DNA of 64,000 bases, from contig WBMV01006286.1 of NCBI GenBank assembly GCA_013396655.1, positions 24,817 through 88,816 on the forward strand, read 5' to 3'. Position 1 is the first letter of the stretch; every line of letters starts with the position of its first letter. The stretch comes from Campylorhamphus procurvoides. Its lineage: Eukaryota; Chordata; Aves; Passeriformes; Dendrocolaptidae. Of this stretch, positions 49,701 through 61,549 are shown piece by piece. The notes under the pieces were generated by a model, which saw only the letters and a list, made by a program, of their open reading frames with translations, was not told where the DNA came from and made no database searches. Made by a program: the position numbers and the translations under genes.

Positions 49701-52700
49701 TAGTGCAGTAGCTCATAACAGACTTTTCTGGTAAACCATGCAGAGACAAGTCTGTTTCCAAAGAAGTCAGTGAGAAAAACCCCAATTTCAGTGAGTAGAG
49801 GAACTGACACAGTGTTGGAAGCAAAGAAATTAAAAATAAACTAACCACCCGGAAATAATAAAAACTTTAAAACAGTGAAAAAATTTTTAACATTGTAAAC
49901 AGCCCAGTATTATTTCCAGTATTATTATAACATTCAAATTAATCTACACAGGAGTCAGCTACTAATCAAATAACTAGGCAAAATTAATGGCACTTTCTTA
50001 ACTCTTATCCTTTTGTGTAACTCAATGATCATCAACTACCTTACTATCATAGCAGTGCCATTAAATAAATTGCACTTACTACTTCATTAAATTTCCACCT
50101 TTCTGAATTATCACTGCAAAAAAATCTTTACAGTCTTATGCCTGCAGACTTACAGCCCCTGCAGTTTATGAATCAGTAATTACCAACACGCCACTGTAAT
50201 TAGGATTGACTAATTACCACAGCAAAATCTTGCATAATTCTGTGCTGCTCCAGAGTAACAACTGCAACCAGAACTAGCCAAGTGGAGAAGTAAAGGTGTT
50301 GGTGAGTTCAGGCTCCTGAAAAGGCTCAGGATGGTTGTGCCAGTTGAGAAGCATCATACAGATGCCAAGGTCCCTTTGGATAACCTTTTTCCCCGAAGGC
50401 TCCTTCCCCCTGCCCTCTGTATTGTTTTTTTTCCTTTAGTCACTCTCACATCTCTTCCTTTACCTTTGTAGTATGTTTTCAGACCTCCGCCCCTTTGAAT
50501 TAGCAAGTGGGTAACAGGACTCACTCTCTGATGTAGTTTTCACCACACCTCTGTACTCTTCTGGCTATATCTCCCTGTCTTTACTAGCGCTCATTTGCAC
50601 TTGTCTCCAGTTCAGTTTCCCCTGTCCTTTGACTATTACAAATTCTGTATTTTACTGTATCACTATTTTCAACCTAGAACCTCTTTGCTTGCTTTTTTTT
50701 TGTTTGTTTGTTTGTTTTGTTTTTGTTTTGCCTGGCCAAACTACAGTCCTGAAAAGAATTATAATTATGTATGACCTCAACACTGGCCTTAGCCTTGCTT
50801 GAAATCCCTTATGAGATGCAGGACACAGAGCTGTTTTCCAACACCCCTGGCCTGGAGCTGGTGTCCTGCTCCTCTGACTGTTCCAGCACATCTGGCCAAG
50901 GTGCCCAGCTCCTCTTCCACTGTTCAAAAAATTACACCCCTCTCCCACTTCTTTTCTTTGTCTTGTCTTCCTTAGCAGAACTCTATCCCAGTCTTTCTCC
51001 TATTTTACTTTATTATCACTTCTGGTCATTTCAACTCCAATCCACTGGCATTTTTATATAGTTTAACACTTGGCTCCTCTTTGGAGTCTCCTCATATTTC
51101 TCTCCTATATTTCTCTCTATTCTGTTATAGAGAATATAATTTGATCTGTTTAGAAATTTTTGTATATTAAAGAAGGGAGAGATTTAGAGGAGGAAACTGG
51201 CCAGCTCTTTTTCACCTCTGCATCAAAAAGCCACTAAATGATAAGTTGTCAAAGGCTGGGAGACAGTAGCATGAATCACTACATACTCATAAATGCTGGA
51301 GAGTTGGTCCCAGGGTAGACAGCTTTTGGCCTGATCTCTGTGGTTTTTTCAGACACCACCTTTCCCTGCCTCATTCATCTGATGGGCTGCCTCTGTTTAT
51401 CCTCTCCACCCACCAATACCTCTACTCTCTTTTGGGAAGCATTGCTCTCTGACACCTCTGCTGTCAAAATCTGTTGGTTCTTTTTTTCCCGTCAAATTCT
51501 CCTTGCTGTGATTTCCAGTTAACTTTTGCATCTGCTTCCCCAGCTGCTCCTGCCCTTCATTTTCTTGGCTCCCACTAGAGGGCTGCCAACTCATTCTGCT
51601 CCACAAGCTGATCTGCTCATGCCAAGCCACCTGCCACGTTTCCAAGGAGTCCAGAGGAGCATCACATAGCTGGATAGGTCAAATCTGAGGTTAATGCAAG
51701 GTCATGCTATTTTATTTTTCAAAAATAATCATCAAACACACATACCATTTAGATGAAATAAGGTTTCATTGTTGACTCAGCCACTGCAATCTCTGCAATC
51801 ATCTGTAACAGAAGCCTGACCCATCAGATACATCAGAACTAGCCAAAAAATATGCCTATGCATTTTGAAGAGGTAGCCTGTTCACAACATGTGTCACAAT
51901 ACACACTGAGGCATGCAGCATAAAAACACTACACACACAGGCAATAAACTGGACCCCAGATCCACAAAGACATGTAGGTTTGGCATGCTCTACTGTACTT
52001 TATGCATTCATGTAGCTCAAGGGTAGCATTCACAAACCTGCATCTGGTCCTTCTGCTACTCAAAAGCAAGCCCAGCTGGGACGAGGCCATCTTGATGCCT
52101 TCAGTTAAAGCTATGTCACTGCACAGAAGAGAACTGAAAATTTACATGGGAGAGAAACAAAGTCAAAGGGAAGTAGAGCCTTCCCTTCCATGAGTATTTT
52201 CACCTCTGGGTGATGAAATCAGGCTCCTATTGCGTACTCTCAGTCATGACCCTTGAACTCTTTTTGCAGGTACCTGGGTCTGAAATGGAGCCTGAACTTT
52301 CTTTCCCACCTCTCTCTTCCCCACCAACCTTGCCTTCAGCTGGTGAGAGAACACTCATTTGGGAGACACATTTGAAATGAAGCATGGCTAGGCATAGGCT
52401 ATCATAGTCTAGATGTACCAGCCCACTGTCATCCCTCCAACTGCCCTTTCTCTGAGAATACCATAAGTTCCCTAGGGCCTTCAGGGAACCTGCCATAGAG
52501 ACATCTCTGGCTGTGAACTCCACGTATTCTTCAGTGTGAACCATGTGCCAAGACTTCATATCTTAAAGCTAAGACTGGCTGCAGTTCTGGAGGTATGCAG
52601 AAGTCCCCATAAAAGTGCCCATTCTTCAAAGTAAGGATCAAATGCCTGAAGTTGAATTTCTGTGACTTACACAGCTGAAAACATATTAAATGTTTTTACG

Positions 52701-54147
52701 TTTGGTTCTCGGAGTCAGCTCCTACAACTGCTTCTGCACAATGCTGGAAAGATCTGATCAGAATCAGCTTCAGGAACAGATGTCAAGATTTCTTTCTTCC
52801 TTCATTCTCATTCCTCTCTACATGGTTTCCTGGATTCTGTTTCAAATAAGAAATTAGAAAAGTACTCAAAACCACAGATCTGTTTCTTCTCTCTTTCTCA
52901 CTCCTTTTCTCTCACTTCAACATAATTTGTCCATTTTTAAGCAACTACAGGCAGTAGTGATAGTATAATATTCCTATTCCAATTTAAAATCAATGGTAAG
53001 GGAAGAAAAGCAAACCAGTGGAATGCAGGTAAACCTCTGAAAGATATGGGGAAGAAAAGAGGGAACAAAGGGCAGCTAGCACAGACAGATCCACATTAAA
53101 CGATCACCCTAAGGAAAACAAAAATTGAGAAAGAAAAACATACCTGTGTCAAATTGCTGGAGATTTTAGTCAACCTCTTGAACAAGCAAGTTGACACTTG
53201 TAAAATAATTCTATGAGCTCTAACAAAATAAACGTATATTGGACATGAAATGATAACCCAAGAAAGAACAGTATTTTAGGACTCTTTGCATTTTGTTCAC
53301 AGTTTGGTAGCAGCTTCCTTGTGAATGCTTTACCATAATAAGATACTACAAAAGTCATTTTGGCAATAATAATAATGGCTAGGTTTTGTGAACAAAGATT
53401 AGGGAAGGGCTCTATCCACGCTTGCTGCAAATGCGCTGGTGGCTAAAAAGGCTGATGCGAGATAGGCAAGTCTGGTTGCAAAAGGCACAGTGGAAAGTCT
53501 GCTTAGACAGCATTGGCAAGACACAGCTCTTTCTGCTTTGTCTTTTCTCATCAAGACTAATTCTGCGTGTGATCTCAAAGGAAGCAACAGCGTTATGGAT
53601 GGTGTGTCTCCATTTCTGCCGACTGGAGACCAGAGTGGACCACTGATGGTGGTCAATATGGCCAAGGCTGAGGTATTGTTTCAGGGAGTCCTTGTGTCTC
53701 CTCTTCAGGGCTCCTCTCTTGCAGCAAGTTACCCACAGAGCACAGTCTTAGGGAGGCGGTGACCCCCCATCCTGGAGATGTGCCCTGCCCAGTGCAGCTG
53801 CTTTCTCAGTAGTATGGTAGTTCAGCCACTGTGGTGCTCCGTTTGGCATATGAACTACCATTCATGGGCAGTCCTCAATTCTGCTCACAGCAGCAGCTAT
53901 TTTGACACCTTTCAAAGGCTCAAAACCCCTCAATCCATGTGCTTTTTATTTCTATAGTTTGCAGATTAAGGCTTTCAACAGAATCTGCAAGCAATCCTGC
54001 ACCTTTGTACACAGTTTTTTACTACACAGATTTTCCTCACATGATTCAAGGGTCAAGATCTGTACATAGGTGCTACTAAGACCACTTAAAAACTCTGATT
54101 CTTGCTGTCAGCACAAAATAGTTTTGTCCAAGATACAGTTGGTTGAA
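46782..54147 (-). other. Upstream PDE8B intron, proximal part
   Basis: AT-rich intron with a (TTTG)n run at about 50693-50730 and pyrimidine-rich stretches near 50940-51130 and 51340-51560. No PDE8B exon was recognised, only a weak 56-base splice-bounded candidate at 47669-47724. Confidence 0.55.
53399..53900 (-). mobile_element. Decayed LINE reverse-transcriptase C-terminus
   Basis: Minus-strand frames read QLHWAGHISRMGGHRLPKT, then RHKDSLKQYLS with W.TL....R.KWR, then CNQTCLSRISLFSHQRICS. These match the common LINE tail pattern L.WAGH..RM...RLPK, R.KD.LK, and a Cys/His motif C..C....SRI.L.SH.R.C. It is broken by stops and a frame change. I recognise the tail type but cannot name the family. 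Confidence 0.7.
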
Positions 54148-54153
54148 CACATT

Positions 54154-54607
54154 TGTGGAAGACTTCTGGGCTGAAGACAGCTTTGGCCTGGGAAGAATGC
54201 AGCTGTGAGCATGGGAAAGTGGAGAAAAACAAGTCTACGGCCTTGCAGTGGCATGGGAAAGTAGAAGAAAGAAAAGCAACTGAGAAAAACAAGATCTGTT
54301 TTGAGTCTTACCAGCATGAGATATGAACTACCTATCAGAAGATGGTCTAAGATTCGTGGACAGAAGTGCTTGGCTAATAGAGTGTAACATGTGTATGCGT
54401 GAGCAGAAAAGAAAAAGTATAAAAGAGAAGCCTTCAGTTAATAAAATGGTTCTTGTCCTTTCTTGTTAGTGTCGTTGTTTGTTGCTGTGAGTTGTAAATA
54501 TTCTTTGTGCCAGACCTGTGTGTGTGTGCGCGTGTGTGTGCGCGCTTGCTCTGTTGCCGCAAGAGGTGCCCCGTGTGAGGACAGAACTGTGTGAGGAGGA
54601 AACTGCA
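54154..54607 (+). mobile_element. Solo retroviral LTR with 6-bp target duplication
   Basis: Starts TGTGGAAGAC and ends GAAACTGCA, flanked on both sides by CACATT (54148-54153 and 54608-54613). Inside are a TATA box TATAAAAG at 54418-54425 and AATAAA at 54440-54445, then a T/GT-rich part with a (TG/CG)n run at about 54520-54548. A TG...CA unit with direct 6-base duplications on both sides and no internal genes is a solo LTR left after recombination. Six-base duplications are usual for alpha/beta-type (ERVK-like) elements. Confidence 0.85.
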
Positions 54608-54613
54608 CACATT

Positions 54614-57009
54614 GGATTAGCACATTCCTTAATAAAATGTCACAAATCTTTGGGGAGATTTCTAAACACATCCCTTTTAGAAATTCTGTGAGGAACAATC
54701 AAAAATCAGTCAAACCAACCAATCTTGGCCCCATGTCCAATATTCAGATGTGTCCAAAAGCAGATAGCAAAGTGAAAAATGCAAAACCAGGGCAAGCACA
54801 GTAACATTGTCCCTGACACCAACTAAGCTTGGTGCTTATAGCTCATCTCAGCTTATGTTTTCCTGCTCACAAAACAGCAGGACATGTAAATTAAGATCAC
54901 ACCTTTCTTCATTGATCATGTACAGTGTCTCAAAATCTACAGCAGTAGGATACTTCCTCCCCTTCCCCCAGGTATTCAGAACTTGAAAAAGAAGAAGGGC
55001 CTCTCTAATGGCTTGAGATGCTCAGTGAAACACCAATGAATGAAGAATCACAAAACTTTTGGCTTAAAGGGACCCCTGAAGGTCATCTAGTCCCTTTAAG
55101 TGGTGCTGCCACAACACTTGGCCAGGTCAGCTACAGCTTTGTCTATCCCTTTTCATCATGGCTGCTGCTCAGACAGTCACATCCCAACCTGAACTGACAA
55201 GAAAGCAATTAAAATACATTTGCTGGATAAATGTTTTAACTCGCAAACTACTATGTTCTTAGATTTTTGAAAGAAAACCAACTACAGAATGCAGACACCA
55301 ATGACATCAGTTTTATTTTGAATGCTGACTTTGTCAAAAGATGTTTCTCTGAAAGTGTGTTTATTTTGTTAGCACACACATTTCACTTCAGTAAACATGC
55401 ACGACAGGTAAATCATATTAATGTCCTCGCAGTGTGAAGACACAAGGGGAAAATAAACTATACCAAACTTCTGTCAAAGTAAACAGAATCTGTCCAAGAC
55501 TTGTGAGTCTTGGCATGGTGAGACCTCTTTCTGTAAATCCACTGGTAATTACTATCCATTCTCCCCTTTGCAGGGGCATGAGTTATACACATTACTGGGG
55601 AATCCAATCAGATCTTTACTGGAGGATCCAATCAACTCTCCTTACACCAACCTCAGTAAAATACACAGCAACTAAGCCTGAACTTTCAAAAATATGTGCA
55701 CTGGCATTTACAAGAGAGCAAAATCCAAGCCTATAGATACAGAAAGATTTAAAAATTGATCTTATTTTTATCTTTGTATGTTGAGCTAGTCAAAAAAGTA
55801 ACCAATGTGAGGGTAAGAAAAAAGATCCAAACAAAACAACTTTATGCTACCATGTAGATTTTTGGTGAACCCTTGCTTTCAGTGTTGTACATAAATATTT
55901 TGTTTACCTTGAGATAAACTAACCAAAACTAGAAAAATTAAAGAGAAAGCAACAACAATAACCATGATATTCCAAGGCATTTTTTGATAACTAAAAAGAC
56001 TAGATGTTTCTGCCAGGAAGAGAGCTACCTAAGGAACGGAATAGGCACCCATGAAATCATGAACAGTGTAGAGCAGAATGAAGAATGACTCATCAATAGT
56101 ATCCACAATATAAGAAATATGATGCTTTCACTTAAAGCAGTCCACTGAAGGGGGTGTGGTTAAAATAAAATTTGTCAAGGGCAGGCCCCTCTATTGCTGT
56201 AAAACACATCAGTAGGAATAGAACCTCAATTCACAAGTCCCTCATTTACACGCAAAAGAAGCCCAGGGAAAAACCCCTCTCCATCTGTCCTCTTCTGTCT
56301 TTTGTGTTAGGCTCCTTGCACTTGCCCAAGACAATGTAACAGGCTGACAGACCTATGGTTCAATACAGTAGATCAGTCCTTGAGCACGGCTATTAAAACT
56401 GATACCAAAAAAATATGAAGTGAGTTTCAATGCTGAAAATTTCAGGTAATATGATCATAGATATATGAATGGAAACAGAGAGAGCATAAATTTGCAGCAA
56501 GATGTTGGCTAAATAATCATGATCTTCCATCACTTCTTGGTCTAGGTAAATAATCATAACTTATAAACCATACTGTTAGTCTGCAATCAAACAATAATTT
56601 TAAAATGTAAAATTATCTATGCCTTACACAGACTAAGAAAAAGCATCTGGAAGTTGTCTGCATACACCTGAGGGTCTGGCAGCTCAGCATTTGCTCTAAA
56701 GACTGTGCAGTTCCCTTGACTTTGCCAAAAAAAAATCTCAAGTTTTACTTCTGTGCTGGGTTGTGGGAGGCAAACCTCCAGGGTTCTGTGATGTCAGCAA
56801 GAGTTTGCTAGAAGAGAATTACCACATTTGAAATTCCTCATGAAAATTAGCAAAGGATGAAGCTAAGTATTTTAATATGTGAAAATTCAGGAGTTTTCTG
56901 CATGTCTACTTCTACTAGGAAAAGGCAATCTGTCTTCTTTCTCTTCATCAATGTATTGCTGCCTTTGGTTACTCCTTGCTGAAAAACTCTTTTAGTTCAC
57001 AGAGATTTT
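54614..57009 (-). other. PDE8B intron between two LTRs
   Basis: AT-rich intron. A CR1 tail remnant lies at 55044-55170. The plus-strand open frame at 55434-55736 has no recognised family. Confidence 0.55.
55044..55170 (-). mobile_element. Degraded CR1 3' tail
   Basis: The plus strand shows AGAATCACAAAACTTTTGGCTTAAAGGGACCCCTGAAGGTCATCTAGTCCC in pieces, the antisense of a CR1 tail, with later GCTGCCACAACACTTGGCCA. More diverged than the other CR1 copies here. Confidence 0.65.
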
Positions 57010-57014
57010 GACAA

Positions 57015-57434
57015 TGTCCTGGTTTTGACCAGGACACGGCTAATTTTTTGCAGAAGCTGGGAGGGGGCATGGCCAGGGTCCAGTTGTTATTCTATACTAC
57101 CTCAAGTCATTGCTGGGGGTGGAGGGAAGGGACTCTCTCTCTGTTCCCTGGAAAAAGGGTACTGTCTGAGCAAGAAAATGGGGCAGATGGAATGGTACAG
57201 AATTGTTTAATGTCAGAGGTTTCCCACTTTTTCTTTTACCTTTTCTTATAATATTGTTACTTTTACTGTTCATTTTCTTATCTCATTGCTGTTTCCAGTA
57301 AATTGTTCTTATCTCAAACCATGATCTTTGCTTTTTGTGCCTTCAAAAAAAGCACCTGGAGGGGTAGGAGGGTAAGCAGCACGTGGTTTTAGCAGGAGTG
57401 CTAAACTGGAGAATGACATGTCTAAACCAAGACA
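57015..57434 (+). mobile_element. Solo ERVL-type LTR with 5-bp target duplication
   Basis: Begins TGTCCTGGTTTTGACC and ends GTCTAAACCAAGACA, so the termini are inverted repeats. GACAA occurs directly before (57010-57014) and after (57435-57439). The internal text CAGTAAATTGTTCTTATCTCAAACCATGATCTTTGC resembles U3/R of LTRs I know from passerine ERVL families, and 5-base duplications are the ERVL rule. No internal retroviral genes. Confidence 0.9.
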
Positions 57435-57439
57435 GACAA

Positions 57440-60400
57440 GAAACTGTGTTCTCAATTAATTTAAGGCTACTGTTACAGTAGTAGATAACCTATATGGTTT
57501 CTCACTGAAGGAGGGAAATGTAGTTGTCTTGGCTTCCACTGTTTAACTATACAGGATTTTACTATATAGTGAATAAAATCACTGAAGTTATGCCTCTCAA
57601 TAGTCTGAGAGCAGTTAAAAGCAGCACCTGAAATACTGATGTGCAAGTGCACACGTAAGTATTATGGATTCTGCTCCAAGGGTTAAAATGAAAAAGCCTT
57701 TCTGACACAAGGTATGTGCTATGTTTTTAATCTACCATTTCTCCAACACTATCCACTGCACACATGACTAGATATCAACCTTAGGCTAGAGTGGGTATCA
57801 GGCAGCTTCTTCAGAGATGCATGATGTACGTCACCATCAGAGCTTTGGCTTAGTATCACCTCCTCTTATTTCTTCTCTCAGGTGGACACATCTTAAAAGA
57901 ATTTTTTTTGTGGTCAAAGAGGTCTTCTCCTGCCTTTTTTTGCCAGTTACAGTAAGGCATCTACATACTATCTTAGACTAAAACCTCTATAAAACACCAT
58001 ATTCCTCTTGCTGGAACAAAGGAGAAAAAAAACAACAACCAAGCAAAAAACAGAACAAACATGTTCTGATGAGAGTGAGCTGGTTTTTTGGAAGTTTTCT
58101 GAATTGTGTTTCACTTAGATAAAACCCTCAGCATTGAACTTTCATCTGTATTTCACAAAAATACCAAAATAAGCTCCAGTAAAGAACAGGATATTGTAAC
58201 TAAACATTAGTTTCAAGATCTTTCATGGAATTCTTTCTCTCCCTTACCAATGCAGAGGTCTGGGAGCTGAAGCCCAGCCCCCATTACCTGCTCCCAGAAT
58301 CAGCTAACAAAGGAATGGCTGATAGCTTTGCATCCCAACTTAATGGCTAGGGGGAGGATTGGGCAAGGTGGGGTGCGATGAGAGAGGTTTTTTCCATCTT
58401 TTTTGCTACACTTCTCTTCTTGCTGTGTGTGTGCCAGCCACCATTTGATGGGCTAGTGGAAGCACTTGGAGGGAGCACCCCTGGCTCAGCCTCCCCTCCG
58501 ACTTTGCACACCCTGAGCTGTTCTTCAGAGAGAATAGTCACAACTACCTGGATGTGATACACAGCCCATGAGGGCTGACACCACCTGTAGAGGAGTGGCT
58601 AACCCGCCACCCTCCACCCCCAACGCTTTTGCGCAAAGGATGGGAAGAGGGTCTTTACACTTCCCACAGGAAAGGTTTCAGCTCATTCCCCGTGGTCAAC
58701 ATTGCCACATGAGTTTTGGAGCCAGAGCCTCTCCCTGGTCCCATCTTTGTCTCTCCAGAGCCTATGAGTGACTTTCATGGCCTTTGCCTCCCAAGGCACA
58801 GCATCGCTTCCTGCTGTTTTGATTACGGTGTTGCTGTTTGTTCTCTTCTGGTTTTGGATATATATATATTTGTAGTAAAGAACCATTATAATTTTCTATA
58901 CATTTTCTGATTAAAGTATCTTAATTTCAAAGGTTGCGGTGGTTTTTGGGAAGAGGCCCCCTTCCTTGTCCAGATAGACAACTTAGTTTTCTTTTAAACT
59001 GAGACTCTAAAGAACACGTGTATGTCCATTGAAGACATAATGTTGCCTCTTCCCTGTTTCTTCACAGTCAGTGCGTTTTACAGCACTTCTCTCTTGACTG
59101 TTTGAATCTGGGGACAGGCAGCTGAAAACAACTAGTTTGGCTTTTTAATTAAAAAGTTAGCATGCATAAGATATGTCTTAGAATTATATCTAGGAACTCT
59201 ATTAAAACAAACAAAAAGAAAATACAGAACCCCACAACTTCCAGTTGAAAATACACAGTACAAATACCAATAAAACAAAAATTAAATCTTCCCAAGTTTT
59301 CAGAATAACAGATAGAGAGGGGCACTTTTCCCGTTACTATCTAACATTGTCATTGAAATCCAAAAATAGCCTTTAAATATATGTCAAAATTAACTACTCT
59401 GCCATTGCTCCTTTAATTAGAAACTCACAATTATTCCCAGAGCAGACCCTACTACCTCAAGTATCATGAGTGATGCTGTACCATCTGTTATTGTGAAACT
59501 ACAAATTATCAACATGAAAGTCTGTGCCATGTCTCACACTAAAAATTATGTAGACAATGAAAATCAAAGCCAAATTCTCATAAAAATAAACAGCTCCAAG
59601 GTTCTCATGCTGACTGAGTAATTCATGATCACATTTAATTAAGTTTCTATTCTAGTTTTGACAAAGTCAATGCAGCTAATCCACACAGCAGCAATCATGT
59701 CTCAAATACTCCAAGACTGAAACACATATATCACCTTCTGGGATGTACACAGTGACTTGCCCACTGGTGAGTGATCTAACTAAGCCACACAGACATTACC
59801 CAAACCCAGCATGTTCACCCTCTGTATTCTGTCATTCAAGATTAAAGTGTTTACAAACCTTGTCTCACCTATTTTAGTTTATAATCCTCAGTGAAAAAGA
59901 TCACCTCTTACTTCTATATGTCACATAATAAGGTGGGCTGACTGATCCTACAAGCCCTACCCAAACACAGAAGAAGAGTGAGGAAGAGTAGAAGCAGTAT
60001 TTATACAAGGTAGGTATAAGTGACATACATGAAGTGATCAGAGGAAGGGGAAGCTCTAACACAGAAGAACAGAGTACTGGGCATTAGATGTACCTGAAAA
60101 ATTTGTACCTCACAGAAGTAAGAAATGGTCTGATAAAGCTGGAAACTTCATTACTCAGTCTTACAAACTTGAATGCAGTCATGGTAATTTCACTGCCGTT
60201 ACTCTATTAATGAAAATGCTGGTAGGATCAGCATCTAATTTGAGTGTTTAACTTTTGCATATAGTTGCAATCCAAATAAGCTCTACAAAAGCCCTTCACG
60301 TGTTCTACTGCACTAGAGCAAATTATTACTTATGCAATAAGCAATAATGATTTTGGTATTACTCAGCACTATTTACACAGTGTGTGTATGAAATGAAAAG

Positions 60401-61323
60401 CTTTCTGGAAAAGACTTGGACATTTTGTTCCAGTCTTAAAAAGAAGTGCCACCAAATTAAGTGCCACATTTCAGACCCTGCATTATAAGAGTCATGACAA
60501 TGTTCTATAGAGAGCTCTTACTGCTACTCCAGTCTATATACTGACATCTATTTTAGCACAATATGGTCATTTTAGTCCACCATTAGGATTGTCCATCACT
60601 GGGATATAATTATGCAACTTACTACCAACCCATTACTGAGAAGATAAAAAAATTGCACTGTTATATTCTTCAAAGATAGTGAAGCATGACCATCTCACAA
60701 ACGTCTTGGCAATAAATCTTCTCCCATAGCTCCTGCACATGCACAGTATGAACAACCAAACTTAAAAGCAAAAGTCCAGGCTGCTGAGGGCAGTGCTAAC
60801 TGCCAAACTTTATCTCCCCGAAGAATAGTTACAGTTGCCTATTTTCAACGCACCTGATATTGCAGAAGCTGAATTTAACTCAGCAATTGTTTAATTTTAT
60901 TTTATGAGCACTATCACTGGAGACAAAAAGGGCTTCTTGTACAGTTAAACGCAGAATGGCTCAAATGCTCAGCATTTCACAGAATTAAGCCCTTATTAAG
61001 CAGTAGGAACTACATACATATCACAAACCACAGAAAAATATTAATCTCTTCTCCAGGAGATCACACGTACAGTTAAATGCCTGACACTTTCCAACCACGT
61101 TTATTTAGAAATACTATCTCTGAAAGCCATAGTTTAGTTTCGATTCACAAACATTTCACCAACAGAGATTTTATAAGGCATGATATCTTTATTTTAGGGG
61201 GTTAGATGTCATATTGTGTACAACTCCAAAGAGTAACTGCTTATGCATAAACTATTCACACTCTTACACTGGAGTCCAGGAGATTACAAGAGAAAAAGAT
61301 ATTTCTGAAATTTTCTGTTATAT
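57440..61323 (-). other. PDE8B intron with a possible further LTR
   Basis: The block at about 58250-58990 differs from the AT-rich flanks and may be LTR-derived (listed separately). The rest shows no recognised element. Confidence 0.5.
58250..58990 (+). mobile_element. Possible LTR-derived block, edges undefined
   Basis: A stretch with higher G+C than its flanks, then GTGTTGCTGTTTGTTCTCTTCTGG, an (AT)n run, TAGTAAAGAACCATTATAA and GATTAAAGTATCTTAATTTC, then a GC-rich end. That order resembles U3-R-U5 of avian LTRs, but I could not find terminal TG...CA with a target duplication. Confidence 0.3.
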
Positions 61324-61328
61324 ATCTC

Positions 61329-61544
61329 TGTCCTAGTTTAGCAGGAGGGACCAGTTATCACTGTGTGGGAGTGATTAAAGCTGTGTATTCTACACCCTCT
61401 ATTCATCCCCNTGTTGTGGTTAAGAACTGTTATTTTTTCCTTTACATATATTTTTCCTAATTAAAGTTCTGTTCTCTAAATTTAAAAGAGAGGGATTATT
61501 TATTGGCCAACATAGATATCGTAGTTCTCCTTTGAACTTAGACA
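61329..61544. mobile_element. Solo LTR with 5-bp target duplication, interrupted by an N
   Basis: Starts TGTCCTAGTTTAGC and ends GAACTTAGACA, imperfect inverted termini. ATCTC flanks it on both sides (61324-61328 and 61545-61549). The N at 61411 hides internal sequence, so the assembled 216 bases are a minimum. ERVL-like by duplication length. Strand is unsure; AATTAAAGTTCTG suggests plus. Confidence 0.75.
61411..61411. other. Single-N gap inside an LTR
   Basis: Falls within the LTR at 61329-61544. I saw no duplicated sequence around it, so it hides missing bases rather than an overlap. Confidence 0.9.
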
Positions 61545-61549
61545 ATCTC

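Noticed and set aside
54515..54550. (TG/CG)n as a possible CpG island or promoter
   Set aside because: A short alternating repeat inside the LTR; flanking sequence is AT-rich.
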